Source: Pleodorina starrii (taxonomy: Eukaryota > Chlorophyta > Chlorophyceae > Chlamydomonadales > Volvocaceae). From it: a DNA stretch of 64,000 nucleotides. The position numbers and the translations under genes were made by a program. Location of the stretch: the NCBI GenBank assembly GCA_030267565.1, contig BRXU01000004.1, positions 2,796,501 through 2,860,500 on the forward strand, in the 5' to 3' direction. Below, piece by piece: positions 22,822 to 36,600 of this stretch; position 1 is the stretch's first letter; each line of letters starts with the position of its first letter. A model generated the notes under the pieces. It made no database searches, was not told the origin of the DNA, and worked only from the letters and a program-made list of their open reading frames with translations.

Positions 22822-25800
22822 ATGGCAGATGACCTGGACGACGCCCTGTTTTCACTAGGTGCCGGAGGCAACAAGCCCTCATCTAAGAAGCGCAGTAGGA
22901 AGGCTTCTGATAGCGACGAAGATGGTGCCATTGACAGCGATATGGATTCAGAGGAGGCGCCCAGGCGCAAGAAGACGAGCAAAGGAAGCGGCAGCAAGCG
23001 AGGGAAAAGGCCGCAGAGCGAGGACGATGACGATGGAGATGATGACGATTTCGACGATGAGGAGGGGCTGTATGAGAACGAGGAGGATCGACGTAAGCTC
23101 ATGGCCATGACTGAGCTGGAGCGCGAGATGATTCTTGCCGATCGTGCCGAGATTCGCGACAAGGAGCGACAAAGGAGGCAATTGCTTCAGCAGCAGCGTG
23201 CGGCGACCGAAAAGGTGCGACAGATGTTCAGCAATTTCACGCCTTTGCTCCCGTTCTGGCGTGGTATTGGTGCAGCTAAACCCTTTCCGGGGCAGACGTC
23301 AGCCCTGGTCTTGCCCACAAATTTGCCACCTCGCGGGTTTGGGCACGGAACCTGGCTGCGTGCGCCTGCAGGCGGACAAGGGCCGCCGTAAACAGGAGAA
23401 GCAGGACGCGGGGCGAGGGAAGGGCGGCGACGGGAAGGGCACGCCGCGCAAAACCGCGGCGCGGGCGTCCGTTGCGGCGCGCACGGCGCGCGACTGGAGC
23501 GACCAGGAGGACGGCGGCAAGTCTTCCGACGACGAGGGGGTGAGCTGGGGTCGTGGCGCCTCGGCATGCTCGATGGCACGATACTGCTTTCGGCGACAAC
23601 ACCGAACCGTGGCTTCCTCTCGCCGTCAGCGGCCGGCCTGACATTACACGTCCCTCCCAACCCCTCCACCTCCCAACCCTACCACTACGACACGCGCGCT
23701 CCCCCACCCGGGCTCCCGTAACGCAAAACCCCCCACCCCAGTGACGGGTCCGCCGTCAGCGGCCGCCACAGGCGCCCCCAGGCCGCACCTCCGCCCCACG
23801 ACACCGCCACGCCAAGCATTGCCACGCCCTTCTCCTCAGCCTCAATCCCCCCAGCATCACTCCACTTGCCTTGCGCTCCACGCTCACGCTCACAACCCTC
23901 ACACCCACACGAGTGTGTTTTCCTCCAAATTTCCAAGCGCCCACCTCCCACCCACCCACCCCACCTCCGCCCACTGCCCGGTGGCTGTACCCAGTACCAA
24001 CTTGGCATTGCGCGTATACCTGCCCCCAGCCCCACCCCCCACCCGCCTCCCCTCCACCCCAACTGCAGTTCCGGCCCAGCAGCAGCTCCGGCGCCAGCTC
24101 GGATGAGGAGGAGGGCCAGGCGGGGCGGCTGACGACGGAGGGCGAGGAGGAGAGGCAGCGGGCCGCGGAGGGCACACAGGTGTGTGCGTGTGGATGTGCG
24201 TGCGTGTGCAGTCCGTCCGAGCAGTCCGAAGGTGATGCTTGAGTGGGGGTGGAGGGGTGGGGGGAGTTGATGACTAACGCGCCAAGTGCGCAGCAGATGC
24301 ACAGTGGCAGGCGCAGTACGGCAAGGGAGCGGGGCAACTCCAGCAGGACGCCGTGCAGGCGGCTGCCGTACTGCACGGCACGACGGCTGTGGTTACCTTT
24401 ACATGACACATGGCCGTATGCTCGTCCCTCGTCCCCAGGGGGGAGCGTGGGGCAGCGCCGACGCGGGCATGCCCCCGCCGCCGCCGCCCCCACCGCCGCC
24501 GCCGCCGCCCGGCGGCCCCGCCGGGGCTGGCAGCTCGTGGGGCGGCGCCGATGAGGAGGAGGTCCGCCGCCAGGCCGCCGCTGCTGCTGCTGCTGCTGCT
24601 GCTGCGCGGAACAAGGAGCGGGAGCGCGACCGGATGAGGGAGCGGGAGCGGCCGCTGTCGGACGATGAGGAGGTGCGGGGCAGCTGTGGGGTGGCGAGGG
24701 GGTTACCCTATCCACGCTGTGGGGGAATGGGGTTTGGTTCGTCATTAGGAAAGGGGGATTTAGGGGCGAGGTGGAATGACGGGGTAGGGAAAAGGGAGGG
24801 GGGAGTTTGTAGGGTTCGGGGAGGGGCTGCCGGTGCGGTGGTGGAGGGACTGCGAGAGGGCTGGACCTGCGGACGGGGACGGGGCTTGGCCGGGGCTGCG
24901 TTTGCGGCCGGCAAGGCCTGGGCGCACGAACGGGTGGGTGGAAGGGTGGGCGGGCAGCCTGCGCTGACCCCCCATGGCGGCTCCCTAAACAGGCACCCCG
25001 CTTACCTGTTGAAAGGCTGGTGTCAGCCCCCCGGTGCTGGCCCGCGTCACCGACCCCTCTCAGTCGCCTTACAACCACCATAACTGCTCCCCCCCTCCAC
25101 ACACACACAGTCACACACACGGCCCCCCTCCGGCTCAAGTCGCCCAGCCCTCCCATCGCTGCTGGTTCTTCTTTGACTTCATTACCCCCGCCCCCTGCCG
25201 CCCCGCCCCCTGCCGCCCCGCCCCCTGCCGCCCCGCCCCCTGCCGCCCCGCCCCCTGCCGCCCTGCCCCCTCCCGCCCTCCTCCCCCTCCCGCCCCGCCC
25301 CTCCCCGCCCAGGCCCCCGAGGAGGCCACCCTGGAGGAGCTGCTGTCCTGCCAGGTGACCCGGGCCCAGCTGGAGGAGTGGTTCACACAGCCCTTCTTCG
25401 AGCGGGACGCACTCAGCGGCTGCGTGGTGCGCATGGCGTACGGCCCCGGGGTGCGCGACAACTCGGGAAACACGCACCCGGGCTACATGGTCATGGAGGT
25501 GGGGCGGGAAGCGGCGGCGGAGGAATGGGGGTGGGGGCGGGGAAGTATAGACAGCAGTCGATGAGCGCAGGCTGACTGGCTGCTGGCTTGGAATGGGCGT
25601 GGAGAGGGGGCTGAAGTGGAATGGGGGTAGGTGAAAATCAGGACAGTTTGATCAGGCAAGCTGATATGCTTGGAGAGGGAAAAGCGGGAGAAAGGGGTTG
25701 GGGACGTGAATGCGTGGTGGCGCGCGCAACGCACAAGCTGCGAGCAGAGGCGCGGATGGAGACGCCTGAGCATGGATGGAAGGGGGCCGCAACCCAGTCC

Positions 25801-28800
25801 GACCTGGAGCGCTGGCGACAGGCGAGCTGTCCTGTCCGACTTTTCCCGCTCCCGTGGCGCCGAAAGGGAACGCGTGTGTGTATGCACGCGGTTCGCGCGG
25901 TTGGGGCGTCTGTTTCGGCCTGTTTGTGCGTGAAGGAAAGAATGAAAGTTTTGTGTGTGTGCGAGACAGGGCCGGGGATTCCCGGTGTGCTCCCGCAAGT
26001 GGCACCGCGCGTAGGCGATGAGACCACCCCTCGGTCCCCGCCTCCTGCCTCGTCCCCGTCCCCGTCCCCGCGCCGCCACCTCCACCTCCTCCCTGACCCG
26101 CTCCTGACCCGCTCCACCGGCCCGCTCTCTCACGCTCACTCTCTCGGCCTCCCTTCTCCCGGCCCTTCCCCGCCTCTACCGTTTACACTGCTGCGAGTGT
26201 GCTTTCTTACCTCCCTTGTAATATTTTTCGAATGGACTATCTTCACCTCGTCTGTCAGCTTGTCAGCTTGCCTCTGTGGACTGTCATACTCTACACCCCA
26301 CCTACTTCGCCCCCCCTCCCCCTCCACACCCCCACACACAGATCACCGACATCCGCGAGTCGGGGCGCGCCTACCCCTTCGGCCCTCGCGGCGAGGTGAC
26401 CCACAAACACCTGGCACTGAGGGATGGGCTGGGCATCACCCGCGTCATGGCAATGGCGAACGTGTCCAGCAAGCCGGTAAGTGAGAGAAAAAGGAGGCGG
26501 GGAGGGGGAGAAAAAAGCCTGAAGCCGGGAGGGGGAGGGGAAGGAGGGGCGGTTAAGAAGGGCGGAACAGTCTGATGCAGCATGCGAACGGGCTGGCAGG
26601 CGTGATGGGACCGATAGTCGCCAAGAAGCACGCAGAGAAAGCAGGGGGGAGGGCGAGGGAGGACGGAGGGAGTAGTGGAAGGGGGGGCGACAATGGGGAC
26701 CGGGTCGGGCCGGGCGGGCCAGGGGCGGCCCACAGGATCCGTGGGCGGGCGCTCCGGCGGCTGGGGCAGCGTGAAGCCATCCCCATCGCTCGTCTGCCCC
26801 TGGTCCCGGCGTTTGGCGGGTGCTGTTAATCTCACTCACCTGTCTGTCTGTCCTGTTGTCTGTCGCGGCCGGTTGGTGGTTGTTGGTTGGTTAGTTTGAC
26901 GAGGCCGAGTACGAGCGGTACAAGCGGCACTGCGGGCGGGCCAGCCGGGCGCCCATCACGCGGGAGGAGGCGGCGACGGCGGCCAGGAAGGTGGAGGCGG
27001 CGACCAAGTGAGGCAGGGGAGGGGGGCTGGGGGCGGGGGGGGGGGGGCGGGGGATGGAAGGGGGGAGCAGGTCTCGCTCACCGCTGGCGTCGCTCTCGTT
27101 TGAAACGCGCCGGTCCTTCGGGAGGAAAGAGCTGACGGGGGAGAAGGGCTGGGCAGGGCTGGGCTGGACTGGACTGAGTAGGACTAAAGGGGAGGCACAG
27201 CGCGCAGGAGGAAGGGAAAGGGAAGAGAAGGGCCCGGGGAGGTAAGCGGCCGGGCCGGGCCGGGGATCTGTGAATCCGTGTGGATTTATGGGCACTCTTG
27301 ACCGCTACGGGGCTGTGAACCCACATGGTCGCACTTCCCCCTCCAACTCCTCTACCCCGCCGGGCGTTCCATGCACAGTGCCTCCCTCCCTCCCTCCCTC
27401 CCTCGGGAAGGGGTGTGTGGCTGGTCTGTTTGGACTATTTTCCTCTACCCTGTCCCCGGCGGTTTCCGAGCCCGCCACCCCCCCCCTCACGGCCCCCCAC
27501 CCCGCCTCTATTCCCCCACCTCCTTCGCAGCTACCGGTGGACATCCGCTGACCTGAAACTGGAGCTGGAGCGGAAGAGGGCCTCCCGCGCCGCCCCCGTC
27601 AACCCCGCCGCCGAGAAGGCCATGCTCAAGCGCCGCATAGAGCTGGCGGCGGGGGCGGGAAACATGGACGAGGTGGCGGCGTGAGTGCGGGGAGGGCGGA
27701 GCCGGGTCGGGTCGGGTGGGCGGGCGGAGATGGCGGGCGGGTGGGGTTGAATGGAAAGGTGACGGTGTGGGGCCGGGTTGGGAAGGGGCTTGGTCGGGGG
27801 TGCAGGCCGGTGGGTTGGCTGGGGAGGAGGGGCGGAAGGACATGTGGGGCGGGTTTGAAGAGGGACGGTGCCAGCTGTGCATTGGGGCGCACGTTGTCGG
27901 TTGCTCGTGCTGGCCCGCCTTCGCTCCCGCGCCCCCTTTACCATGCGAGCAATCCCGAACCACGTGGGTGCGACCAAAGCTGTCCGGCCAAAGGTGGTCA
28001 GCGGGTGATGAAGTGGTCGAACGGGAGATGGAATTCCGCACTCAGCCCCCCTTTCCCCCCCCCCTCTTCCCCGCTGCGCAGTTTGGAGGAGCAGCTTGCC
28101 GCCCTGGAGGCGCACCTGATCAATCAGAACAACAACAAGCGCGCGTTCGGCATGATGGACCTCAACAAGCGCAACAAGCAGCACAACCTCACGGTGGCTT
28201 ACAAGACAACAGCCGCGGAGGAGCACGGTGCGTGCAGGCGGGCGCGTGTGTGGTTTTCATTCCCGGGGGCCACCGAGGAAAAGCGTGAAGGGGATTCCCT
28301 GGGAGGGTGGAGCATTTGGCAAAGCTCCGGCAGATGCCCAACCCAGCCAACGATACAGATGCGAACGTTCGGCTGAGTTGCAGTTCTGCTTTCGAGGCAG
28401 GGCTGATCCGCTGCGAGTTGGCTGCCCTGGCCAGAGCACGCCTGCTCACCAACCCTACAATACACCCTTGCCCTTGCCCTTCCCTGCCCGCGTCCACCCT
28501 CCAATCTCGCCCCTCTCGACCCTCACTCAACACCTCCAATCACGGTATCTCCGCGTTTTACTCCCTCCACCCTCCATGCGAGCAGCCTCTGCTCGACCCC
28601 GCGCCCGCGGCTCGCCCTCCCCAGTCCCCACGTCGCTTGGGTTACTTCGCTGCTGCACTTCGCCTTTCTCACCCCCCCTCCACCCTCCCTTCCCCTCCCC
28701 TCCCCTCCCCCGATCTCACACCCTCCAGGCGGCAACGACGGCTCCGGCGGCCACGACGTCTTCTCCCGCCGCGCCACCACCCTCAACATCTACTGGAACA

Positions 28801-29126
28801 CCAAGGGCGCCGGAGGCGGCGGAGCCCCCAAGGACGACCCCGCCTCTGCCGGCGCCGCCGCCGCCGCGCGCGCTCAGGCTGCCCTGCCCGAGAAGCTGAC
28901 TCGCGCGCAGCAGCGGATGGACCCCGCGGAGCTCATCCGGCAGCTGGGTCTGGATGTGGACCTGGGGCTGCTGCGCGCCGCCGGGCCGAGTGTGGTGCCC
29001 AGCCTGCAGGCGCGCGTGCTGCCGGCCCGCTGGCGGCCCGCTGCGCTGGCGGCGCACAACGTGGACCTGGCGGGGAAGAGCGTGCTGACGATCGCGGACT
29101 GGAAGCGCCGCGCGGGGGAGTTTTAG
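22822..29126 (+). CDS. RTF1: RTF1, Paf1-complex subunit with Plus3 domain
   Basis: Ten-exon model, 677 aa: 22822-23214; 23372-23539; 24069-24179; 24439-24672; 25313-25498; 26342-26476; 26895-27007; 27531-27680; 28082-28227; 28729-29126. All junctions are GT-AG and in frame. RTF1 is the Paf1C subunit that binds Spt5 through Plus3 and stimulates H2B mono-ubiquitination by Rad6/Bre1 (established for the family). The protein starts with an acidic/basic low-complexity region (MADDLDDALFSLGAGG, Lys/Arg and Asp/Glu runs) and a charged coiled segment around residues 95-130. Plus3 begins near residue 305 (EEATLEELLSCQVTRAQLEEW), continues with GCVVRMAYGPG and HPGYMVME, then ITDIRESGRAYPFG. A Lys/Arg-rich helical segment follows (KHLALRDGLGITRVMAMANV, FDEAEYERYKRHC), and the C-terminus has NKRNKQHNLTVAYK and a late helix-rich tail. 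Exon 4 carries poly-Pro and poly-Ala tracts. Exons 3-4 are the least conserved and least certain. Confidence 0.9.
25186..25260. repeat. Five exact copies of a 15-bp C-rich repeat in RTF1 intron 4
   Basis: The unit CCCCGCCCCCTGCCG is repeated head to tail five times, ending about 50 nt before the acceptor of the Plus3 exon at 25313. It extends the C-rich polypyrimidine tract. Copy number is likely to vary between individuals. Confidence 0.9.
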
Positions 29127-30621
29127 CGGAAGGGGGGAGCTGGCTGGTGGGGGTGGGAGGGGTGGGGGGAGGGGGTTGTTTTACTGGGTGGTGGAGCTGT
29201 GAGACGCTACTGGGGCTGCAGCGACTTGTGACAGGTCGGTCGGGAGCGGAGGGAAGTGCGGAGGACTTCCGGTTTTAGGGGGCACCCGGGCGGGCGGGCG
29301 GCTTCTTGTTTAAGGGGGGAGGGGAGATCACTATTTTTTACCCTGGGCACACCTTCTTCTGGTACCGTATCACTGCGCGCTGGGGTCCTCTCCATGGTCC
29401 CTGCCTGCCGTTCATGATTGGCTCCTCCATCGGGTCTGGTCTCGCTCTCGCTTATCTTTCATACACACAAGTAGGGGGAGGAGGGAAGGAGACGTGGCTG
29501 GCTGTGGCGCAGTGGTGGTGGCGGAGCCGGATGGCGGCGACGACTGCCCGTGGGTTGCGCCGTGCGCGGGCCGTGTCGTCCAGTCACCTGGCGCACATTG
29601 CGGTGGGTCGTACTCGCGTACAAGAGTCGCGCATGGGGATGCCGCCCTCCTCCGGGGCGCAGGGGGATTGGCTGACGGGTCATGAACGCCTGCACGCCTG
29701 CCTTCCCATGGCCGTTGAGGATTTGTGCACCCATTTCGTCGCTGCGTCAACCGTTGTCGCCTTGTCGGATTAATCGATGGGTCCGTTGCGGTTCGAGGAG
29801 CTGTTGGGTGTGAAGGGGGCTTGGGCCGAGGTGGTCACTAGTGACGGGTGGGGCATGGGGAGGAGGGGGACAGCGGCAGAGGCTGGTGGGTGGTGGCGAA
29901 GCTGGGGGCAAGGCTACGCTACAAGGAACGGGACGTGTGGGGTCGCCTTGCACGTTGTCCGGGCCGAGAACCTCATGTACGTCTTGTGTACAGGCATAGC
30001 CCGATGTTACGCACGCGCTTCGATGTGGTCGTGGGAGTATTTCGGCCGCGGGGCGGGTGGGCAACGGGTGGGTCACTTTTCCCACTGGAAAGGGGGGTGG
30101 GGGCAGCGGCCCCAGATTTTGGATCACGGGCCTTCCGGCGCTTAGCAGTTGCCGCGCCCAGATGCGCAACCTTCCGTATCGAATCGCTGAGGGGCGTTTG
30201 CGGCGTGGGGAGTGGCAAGGTGGTTGTGGTGTGCGCTGTTCGAGTGGACGGACCCCGGGGTCTGTGCTGGGAGTTATATTGGGTTTGCTCGCTTCCCGTT
30301 CTGGCATGGCATTTTCATGTTAATCTGTAACACTTAAAGAACTTCATATGCTTTTTTGCAGCAGCAAAACGCTTGCCAGGAGCGCACAACAGCAAATAAC
30401 CGCAGACCTGGCCCATCTTCCCATGCATGGCCCAAGCATATACGGGATACTTAATGGGCGTGGCCTGCGGATTTTCAGCGCAGGAGAGCCGCGTACAGCA
30501 AACTTCATAGCCGTCCCGTACGGGGTGATTTTTTGCTTCTGCGTCCGTCCCTGCGGACTGTGGCTAGGTGGCCTAGGAACCTCAATTCGCAAGCGCATGG
30601 CGCACCAGTTTTTCAGGGAAA
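29127..30621. other. RTF1 3' UTR and RTF1-EPL1 intergenic space
   Basis: G/T-rich on the plus strand with no coding signal. The first TGTAA after the RTF1 stop is at 30326-30330, which gives a 1.2-kb 3' UTR. The remaining 290 nt must then hold the EPL1 promoter and 5' UTR. Confidence 0.5.
30326..30330 (+). terminator. TGTAA poly(A) signal, probably RTF1
   Basis: The first TGTAA pentamer downstream of the RTF1 stop codon. It sits in an AT-rich patch that contrasts with the GC-rich UTR before it. Confidence 0.55.
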
Positions 30622-33600
30622 ATGGCAACGAGGACCTCTATCAGACCTAGGCCTGTTGACATATTGCGGCAGCTGAACATCGTCCGGGACGTTGCTGAGC
30701 TAGATAAAACAGATGACCTTGATGCAGCGCAGAATCAGGCCCCGGCGGCGGCTTTTGAGCAGGTCAGTCAAGGCTTCAAGGAGATCGACTCCGCTTGAAC
30801 CTGTTGACGCAACTTGAGGAACGCGAGAAGCACAAATGCATACGCCTTTCCCTCTAAAATATTATGCTCTATACAGCGATGCTTTTGCGCACCAAAGACA
30901 GCTGGTTGACTCACTTCGCGCCATCATGTCGGCGGGTAGTTGACCCACGCACATGTGCACCTTCACAACTGCACCTTTCTCCCCGGAGCCTCACCACACC
31001 AATGCCTGAATCTGATATTGGGTATTTGGACACCTTGCTCTTGCCTCCTTCCCGCAGCCCCCGGCGGGCCCTCAGAAGAAGAAGAAGGAGGTCAAGGAAA
31101 TCCCGGTTCCCGAAGTCCGCATCGTCCCGGGGTACACCCGCGAGTACCTACCCCTCTTCCGAATACCGGACACCTACATCCGTGGCAAGGGTGGGTGCTG
31201 ACAGCCTTGCCTGCCGCACGCACAGAAAACCATGCCGCACGCACACGACGTTGTTAGACCGCCGTACACCCCGCTCCTAACCCATTGCACCCACGTTTCC
31301 GCCTCGCGGATCTTAAGTACTCCGCATTCGCTCACTTTCCACCGGATGCATATCACACTAAATTCCTCTCTGATGGAAAATCGGGGGCGGCGCATTCAGA
31401 CTCTTGCCTCTCAATGTCCGCGGGCTGTGTACTCCCGTACACGTTCAGCTGTGCGCATGTGTCCATGGTCTTGTGCAATTGCAGCTCCAGCACAGGGACC
31501 ATGTATGCGCACACGACCGCGCACGAGCCCCGCCCGTTGCGCCTACCCCGGGGGCCCGCGCGCCGAAGACAGTCCCCACTTTACGCCAGCTTGCCGGCTG
31601 ACTCTACACTGTGAACGGCCCTTCCTACGTGTCTGGAGCCCCGCTGCAACCACCGTGGCAACCCAAATCCCCGCACGAACGCACACGCGCAACCCAAATC
31701 CCCGCTGAGAGCTCAACCCACCTCCCATCCATAACCCTCCATCTGCGCCCTGCGCCTTGCATTCACCTCGCCGCTTCCGCAATACCACCCGCCGCTCCCC
31801 CCGCACGGTATGCATGCATGCACCCTGTCCGAGCAGGCGGGGTGGGGTGGGCGCGTGATGACTATTGCGAGTATGACCTGGACAACGAGGACGAGGACTG
31901 GCTGGAGGCGTTCAACGGGGGCGGCGCCAACCGCCTGTCGGAGGAGAAGTTTGAGCAGATGTTGTGGCGGCTGGAGACGGCCAATGCGGAGGCCAATCAG
32001 CGGCTCATGAGCGAGCCAGGTGGGCAGCTGGAAGGGGTGCGGGTCGGTATGTGGGAGGGGACATATGTTGCGGAGGGGGGGCGAGGAATGTGTGTGTTTG
32101 TGGGGATAAGGGGAAGGGAAGAGGGGAATGAGGAAAAACAATGGGAGGGTCCAAAGATAATCGCGGTGATGCAACGTGAAACGACCCTGAGTTGCAAAGG
32201 GGCTGTGTTCGGGGGGATGGGCAGTACAGAAAAGGGGCCAAAAGAAGCGATGATAACCAGCGGGAACCGAGCTACCCGAGCAAGTGATGCTTTGGGAGAG
32301 GAGGGCAAGGGGGTCGGGTCTGTGTCGGCCCAACCCAACTTGCCGTGTCCTGCTGCGTCGTGTCGTGTCCTGACCAGGCTACGCGACGGACTGGCGCATG
32401 CTGCCCGCGGCGGTCGCGGCCACCGGCAACATGAGCCGCGACGAGGCGCTGTCGGTGCTGCGCAAGCACACGTGCGCGCGGGATCCCATCCTGCACGCCG
32501 TGTACGACTACTGGCGGGGCAAGCGCGAGCGCCTCAACAAGCCCGTCATGCGGCGGCTGCAGGTGGGGCCCTGGGTCGGTGGGCTGCGCGGGTGCTTGGG
32601 TCGGCGGCACTAGCCCGCCCCGGCCCCCCTTGGGAGGGTAGGGGCACTGTATGCGGGCGCAGCGACGGAGGCGGCGGGGAAGGGGGGTGATGTATTGCTG
32701 GCCGTGCGGAGCCGGGGGTATTCGGGACGACGGGCACGTGCGCGGCCGTTGAGGCTTGGAGGGGCGGCAGTGAAACGTATCGGGGCGTGCATTCATTTGG
32801 GTTCTGCCGCGCGCATCGACCGTGATTTCGCTGCTGCTGCTGCTGCTGGTGTCGCCTCTCATCCCCAGGCGCCCACGAACCCCAGCGACACGAATCCCTA
32901 CAATGTGTTCAGGTGCGTGATCGGTGGTGGTGAGGACGGGGAAGTGGGGCAGTGTTGTGTACGTGGGTGGGTGTCCAGGTCAGTTCGAGGAGGGAAGGGG
33001 TGGCCGACCGGCGGCGCTACCGGCACCGCACCTCTCATTCAGGTGCTCGGCCCGCAAGCGCACCTGCCCCCAGCACCACATTAAACCCCCTAGACGAACG
33101 AGGGCCCTCTTGTGCTGCACAAAGAGTCCCCCACCGGCTAACGGATGCGCGTGGTTTGGGGAGGGCTCTCCCCACCGGTTTGGGGCCTGGTGGTAGAGGC
33201 GCCATCTCGCGGGTAGACGCTCCGAGCTTGGGAGGGGACGTCTGGGGTCCCTGTCCGTCACACGTGCAACCGCAGCAACAGCCGCAACACCGAAGCAGCG
33301 CTCGCCCCCGCTGGTGGGGGCCCACCGAGCTGGCGCATGCAAGCGATGTCCCAGCGGCGAACCGCCGCTGTTCGCGGTCCCGGCAGCCGCGTTGCTGCAC
33401 CAAAAGCTCTTCGAGAGCTCTGACCCGCCGTCAGCTCTGCTCAGCGCGCCCCCGTCGGCAGCCGCTGGGCCACCAGCGCACAAGAGCGGGCTCTGCCGCT
33501 GTTGGTCGCAGCGATGCACACGCAGCGCTGCCGGCGGCTCGCTTCCGCCCGCGGCCCCGCGATAGCTTGCTACCTGCCACTTTCCGACGACTCAACACAC

Positions 33601-36600
33601 ACCCTCTCTTTCTCTCCCGCTGATCCCCCGGGGTTGCTGCGCCGGTGTACCCTGTCTCTGTGTCGCCCTCGTATCGCCGTCACAGGCCTCGCGAGCGCGT
33701 CAACCGGCCGCAGACCCGCCGGCGGCGAGAGAACACGCAGGACTGCCTGGATAAGATGCGCCAGATCCGGGAGAGCATGCTGAAGGTGCGGGCGGGTGCA
33801 TGGGAGGCTGGAGAGTTGGAAGAGATGCCAGCGAGGTTACGAGACGAGCGGGTGGCGGGCGGGGGTTCCTCTCAGAAGAACTGCCCACCTGCATCGATTA
33901 TTGAAGGTGTGTCTCCCCGTCCAACCCCTCCCTCCCTCAGTCGCTGGAGATGACGGAGCTGCTCACGTTTCGGGAGGCGCGGAAGCGGGACATCCACGTA
34001 AGGCCGGGTTGGCGGGTGCTGAAGACGAGGCCGCAGGGGTGGCCGGGGCACATGCATGCACGTCGGCGTCTGGCAAGGACTGAGGAGTGTGGGCAGGTTG
34101 GCGGTCTGGGGAGGTGCCGCCATTCGGACGGGAGCGGGTCAGAGGGCCTGGGCGTGTCGGAGGCGTGGCATGCCAACCGCCGAGCACCGCAAGCGGTCAT
34201 CGCCCTAGGGCTGGCCGCCTCGCACAGACCCCAGCACGCGTGGTGCGCGCGCGTATGCGCGTGTGAGCGTCCTTCGCACTGCCCGGGGCACCTGTCCCGC
34301 CCTTCCGCCCGCCCACAACACGCTCGGCCCTTCGCGTCGCTTCCCGCGCCCCGTTCTGAAAACCGGCCGCCCCGCTGTCCGTGGCCTCACCTTCAGGCCC
34401 TCTCAATGCGTGTGGGGTTTGCGTGCCGTCACTGCCCTCCGCATCCACGCCCTCCCCCCTCCCCGCCGCGCCTGTCTGCCACCTTTCCGCCTCCCTTCCT
34501 CCCTCTCTCCCCCCCCCCTCCCTCCCTCCCTCACCTTCTTTCTCCTCACTTGGACCTCAAGTCAACGCCGCAAACGTACTTTCGCATTCGCTCCATTCAG
34601 GACTCCCTACCCCTCCCTTCCCCTCTCTCCTCTTCCCCCCCTCCGTCCCGCTCAGCGCCTTGAGGTGGACATGCAGCGCTACCAGCTGGCCCGCCACCAC
34701 CAGCCCCGCCACCAGCTGGAGGCCGTAGAGGCGGAGGGGGCGGCGAGACTGCAGGAGACGGCGGCGCGCAGCCGGCAAGGGGAGGCCAGGTGCGCGCGCG
34801 TACGTGGGGGACGCGGGGCGGGTTTGGCGGGGCGGTTCGGGCCCCGCAACCCGCCGATGGAAGATGTGTTTTGGGTGTGTGAGAGACCAGGTTGGGTCGG
34901 TCTGCATGGTGCGCGAATCCCGAATGAGTCTCTGCAACGGCGCGTCAGCCACCACCACCCCCACCGGCTTTGCCTGAACCTGAGATGCCCTTACCCCCAC
35001 CCCCTGCTTCCGTTGCTCCGCACCCGCACGCCCCTGCGGCTCGCCTCTTCTCGTCCGTCCCGCCTCTGTTCCAAAGGCTGCGCGCCTACCTCGACTCGGC
35101 GGTCTCCATGGGCGGCCCCTCCGCCAGCACCAGCTACGACTGCCCGCTGCGCCGCGCGCTGCTGCGCAAACGGCGGCGGCAGGAGATGGAGGGCTGCGTC
35201 AACGCGGAGGCCGTCGGCCGCCTGCCGCCGCCGCCGCTGTCGCCCGACGACGAAATGCTCATCCTCTTCACGCCCGACTTCACGCAGCTCTTAGGCAGCA
35301 GTCAGCAGCAGCCAGGCGCCGCCGGAGCCGCCGCCGCGGCGGCTACGCCGCCGCCAGGCTCCCCGGCGGCGGCGTCCGCCAACGGCGGCGGCGGCAAGCC
35401 GCCGCTGGTGACGCTGCCGCAGGGTCTGGACCTCCGTTGCGTCCGGCCGCGCGTCTCCCGTTGCGGGCGGACGATGCTGACGCGATGCGACCCGCTGACG
35501 CTGCGGCCGCACTCGCCGACGCCGCAGCCGGGGCTTCCGCCCCTGCCCGGCGGGCCGGGTGGCGGCGGCGCCGTCGACCTGGTGACGGTAGGGGGCCTGG
35601 CGGCGCGGCACCCGCTGTTGCACTCGGCTCAGCTGCCCAGCCTGCCCTGGGCCGCCAGTCTGGACCTGGACCTGCTGCCGGAGGGCATCGCGGATAAGGC
35701 GGCGCTGCGGGCGCAGCGGGAGCGGCGACTGAACGCCGACCGGCTTAACGTCGCCACGCTGCGACAGACGCAGCAGACGCTGCAGCAGCAGGCGGCGGGG
35801 GGGATGGTGGGCGCGGCCAGTGTGGCGGGCGCGGCAGCCGCAGCGGCGGCGGCGGCGGCCGCTCCGCCGGCGCCGCCGCCTGCGGCGGCGGTGGCGGCGG
35901 CGCCTACCGGCGCCGCCGGGGCGTCGCCGGCCTTGACGCAACGGCCGCCGCCGCCGCCAGCGGTGCTCAGCTCGGGCGCTCCAGCGGGCACGTTGCCGCA
36001 CATTCCTGCACAGGGAGCGCCCAGCGGCACTCTGCCGCATGTGCCGCCGGCAGCTGCGCCGGCGGCGGCGCCGCCTCCGCCGCCGCCGGGCGTGGCAGCG
36101 GCAGCGACGCCGCAGCCATCGGTGCAGCCATCAGCCTCGGGTCAGCTCACCGGGGCCGCTGCGCCCCCTGGCTCGGTGCCGCTTCAGCAGCAGCAGCCGG
36201 CGCCGGGGAGCGCAGGCGGGCAGGCACGCAAGGTGCAAAAGGTGGCAGGCGCGGCGGCGGGGGCGGCGCCAGCCGGCGCGGCGACGCCGTCCGGCTCAGC
36301 GGCAGCGTCGGTAGGTAGCGCGGCGGTGGTGCGGTCGCCGGCGCCGGGGGCCGCGTCGGTAGCTGCGAAGCAGGGGGTAGGTCCCAGCTGAGGACGGGGT
36401 CGGTCGGTCGGTCGATGGTGGCGCGGCAGCGGCCGGCCGGCCGGCGCAGCCCGCCTTTGGACGCGTGTACATGCACGCATACGCACAGAGGCGTGCAGCC
36501 TTACGTGCAACGGGGCGCAGTGGAAGCCAACAGGCTGCAAGCCGCGTGCGCCTGACGGCCCAGCTAGCGCGTCGTTGCGCGCGGTGACAATTGGACATGG

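Noticed and set aside
24294..24413. Extra RTF1 exon (frame with ADAQWQAQYGKGAGQLQQ)
   Set aside because: It looks partly coding but runs into TGA and has no donor that keeps phase 0 between exons 3 and 4. Left out, with the caveat that this part of RTF1 is poorly conserved.
35291..36040. Arg-rich minus-strand frame opposite EPL1
   Set aside because: Shadow of the Ala/Pro-rich EPL1 exon in GC-rich DNA; no motif or splice support.
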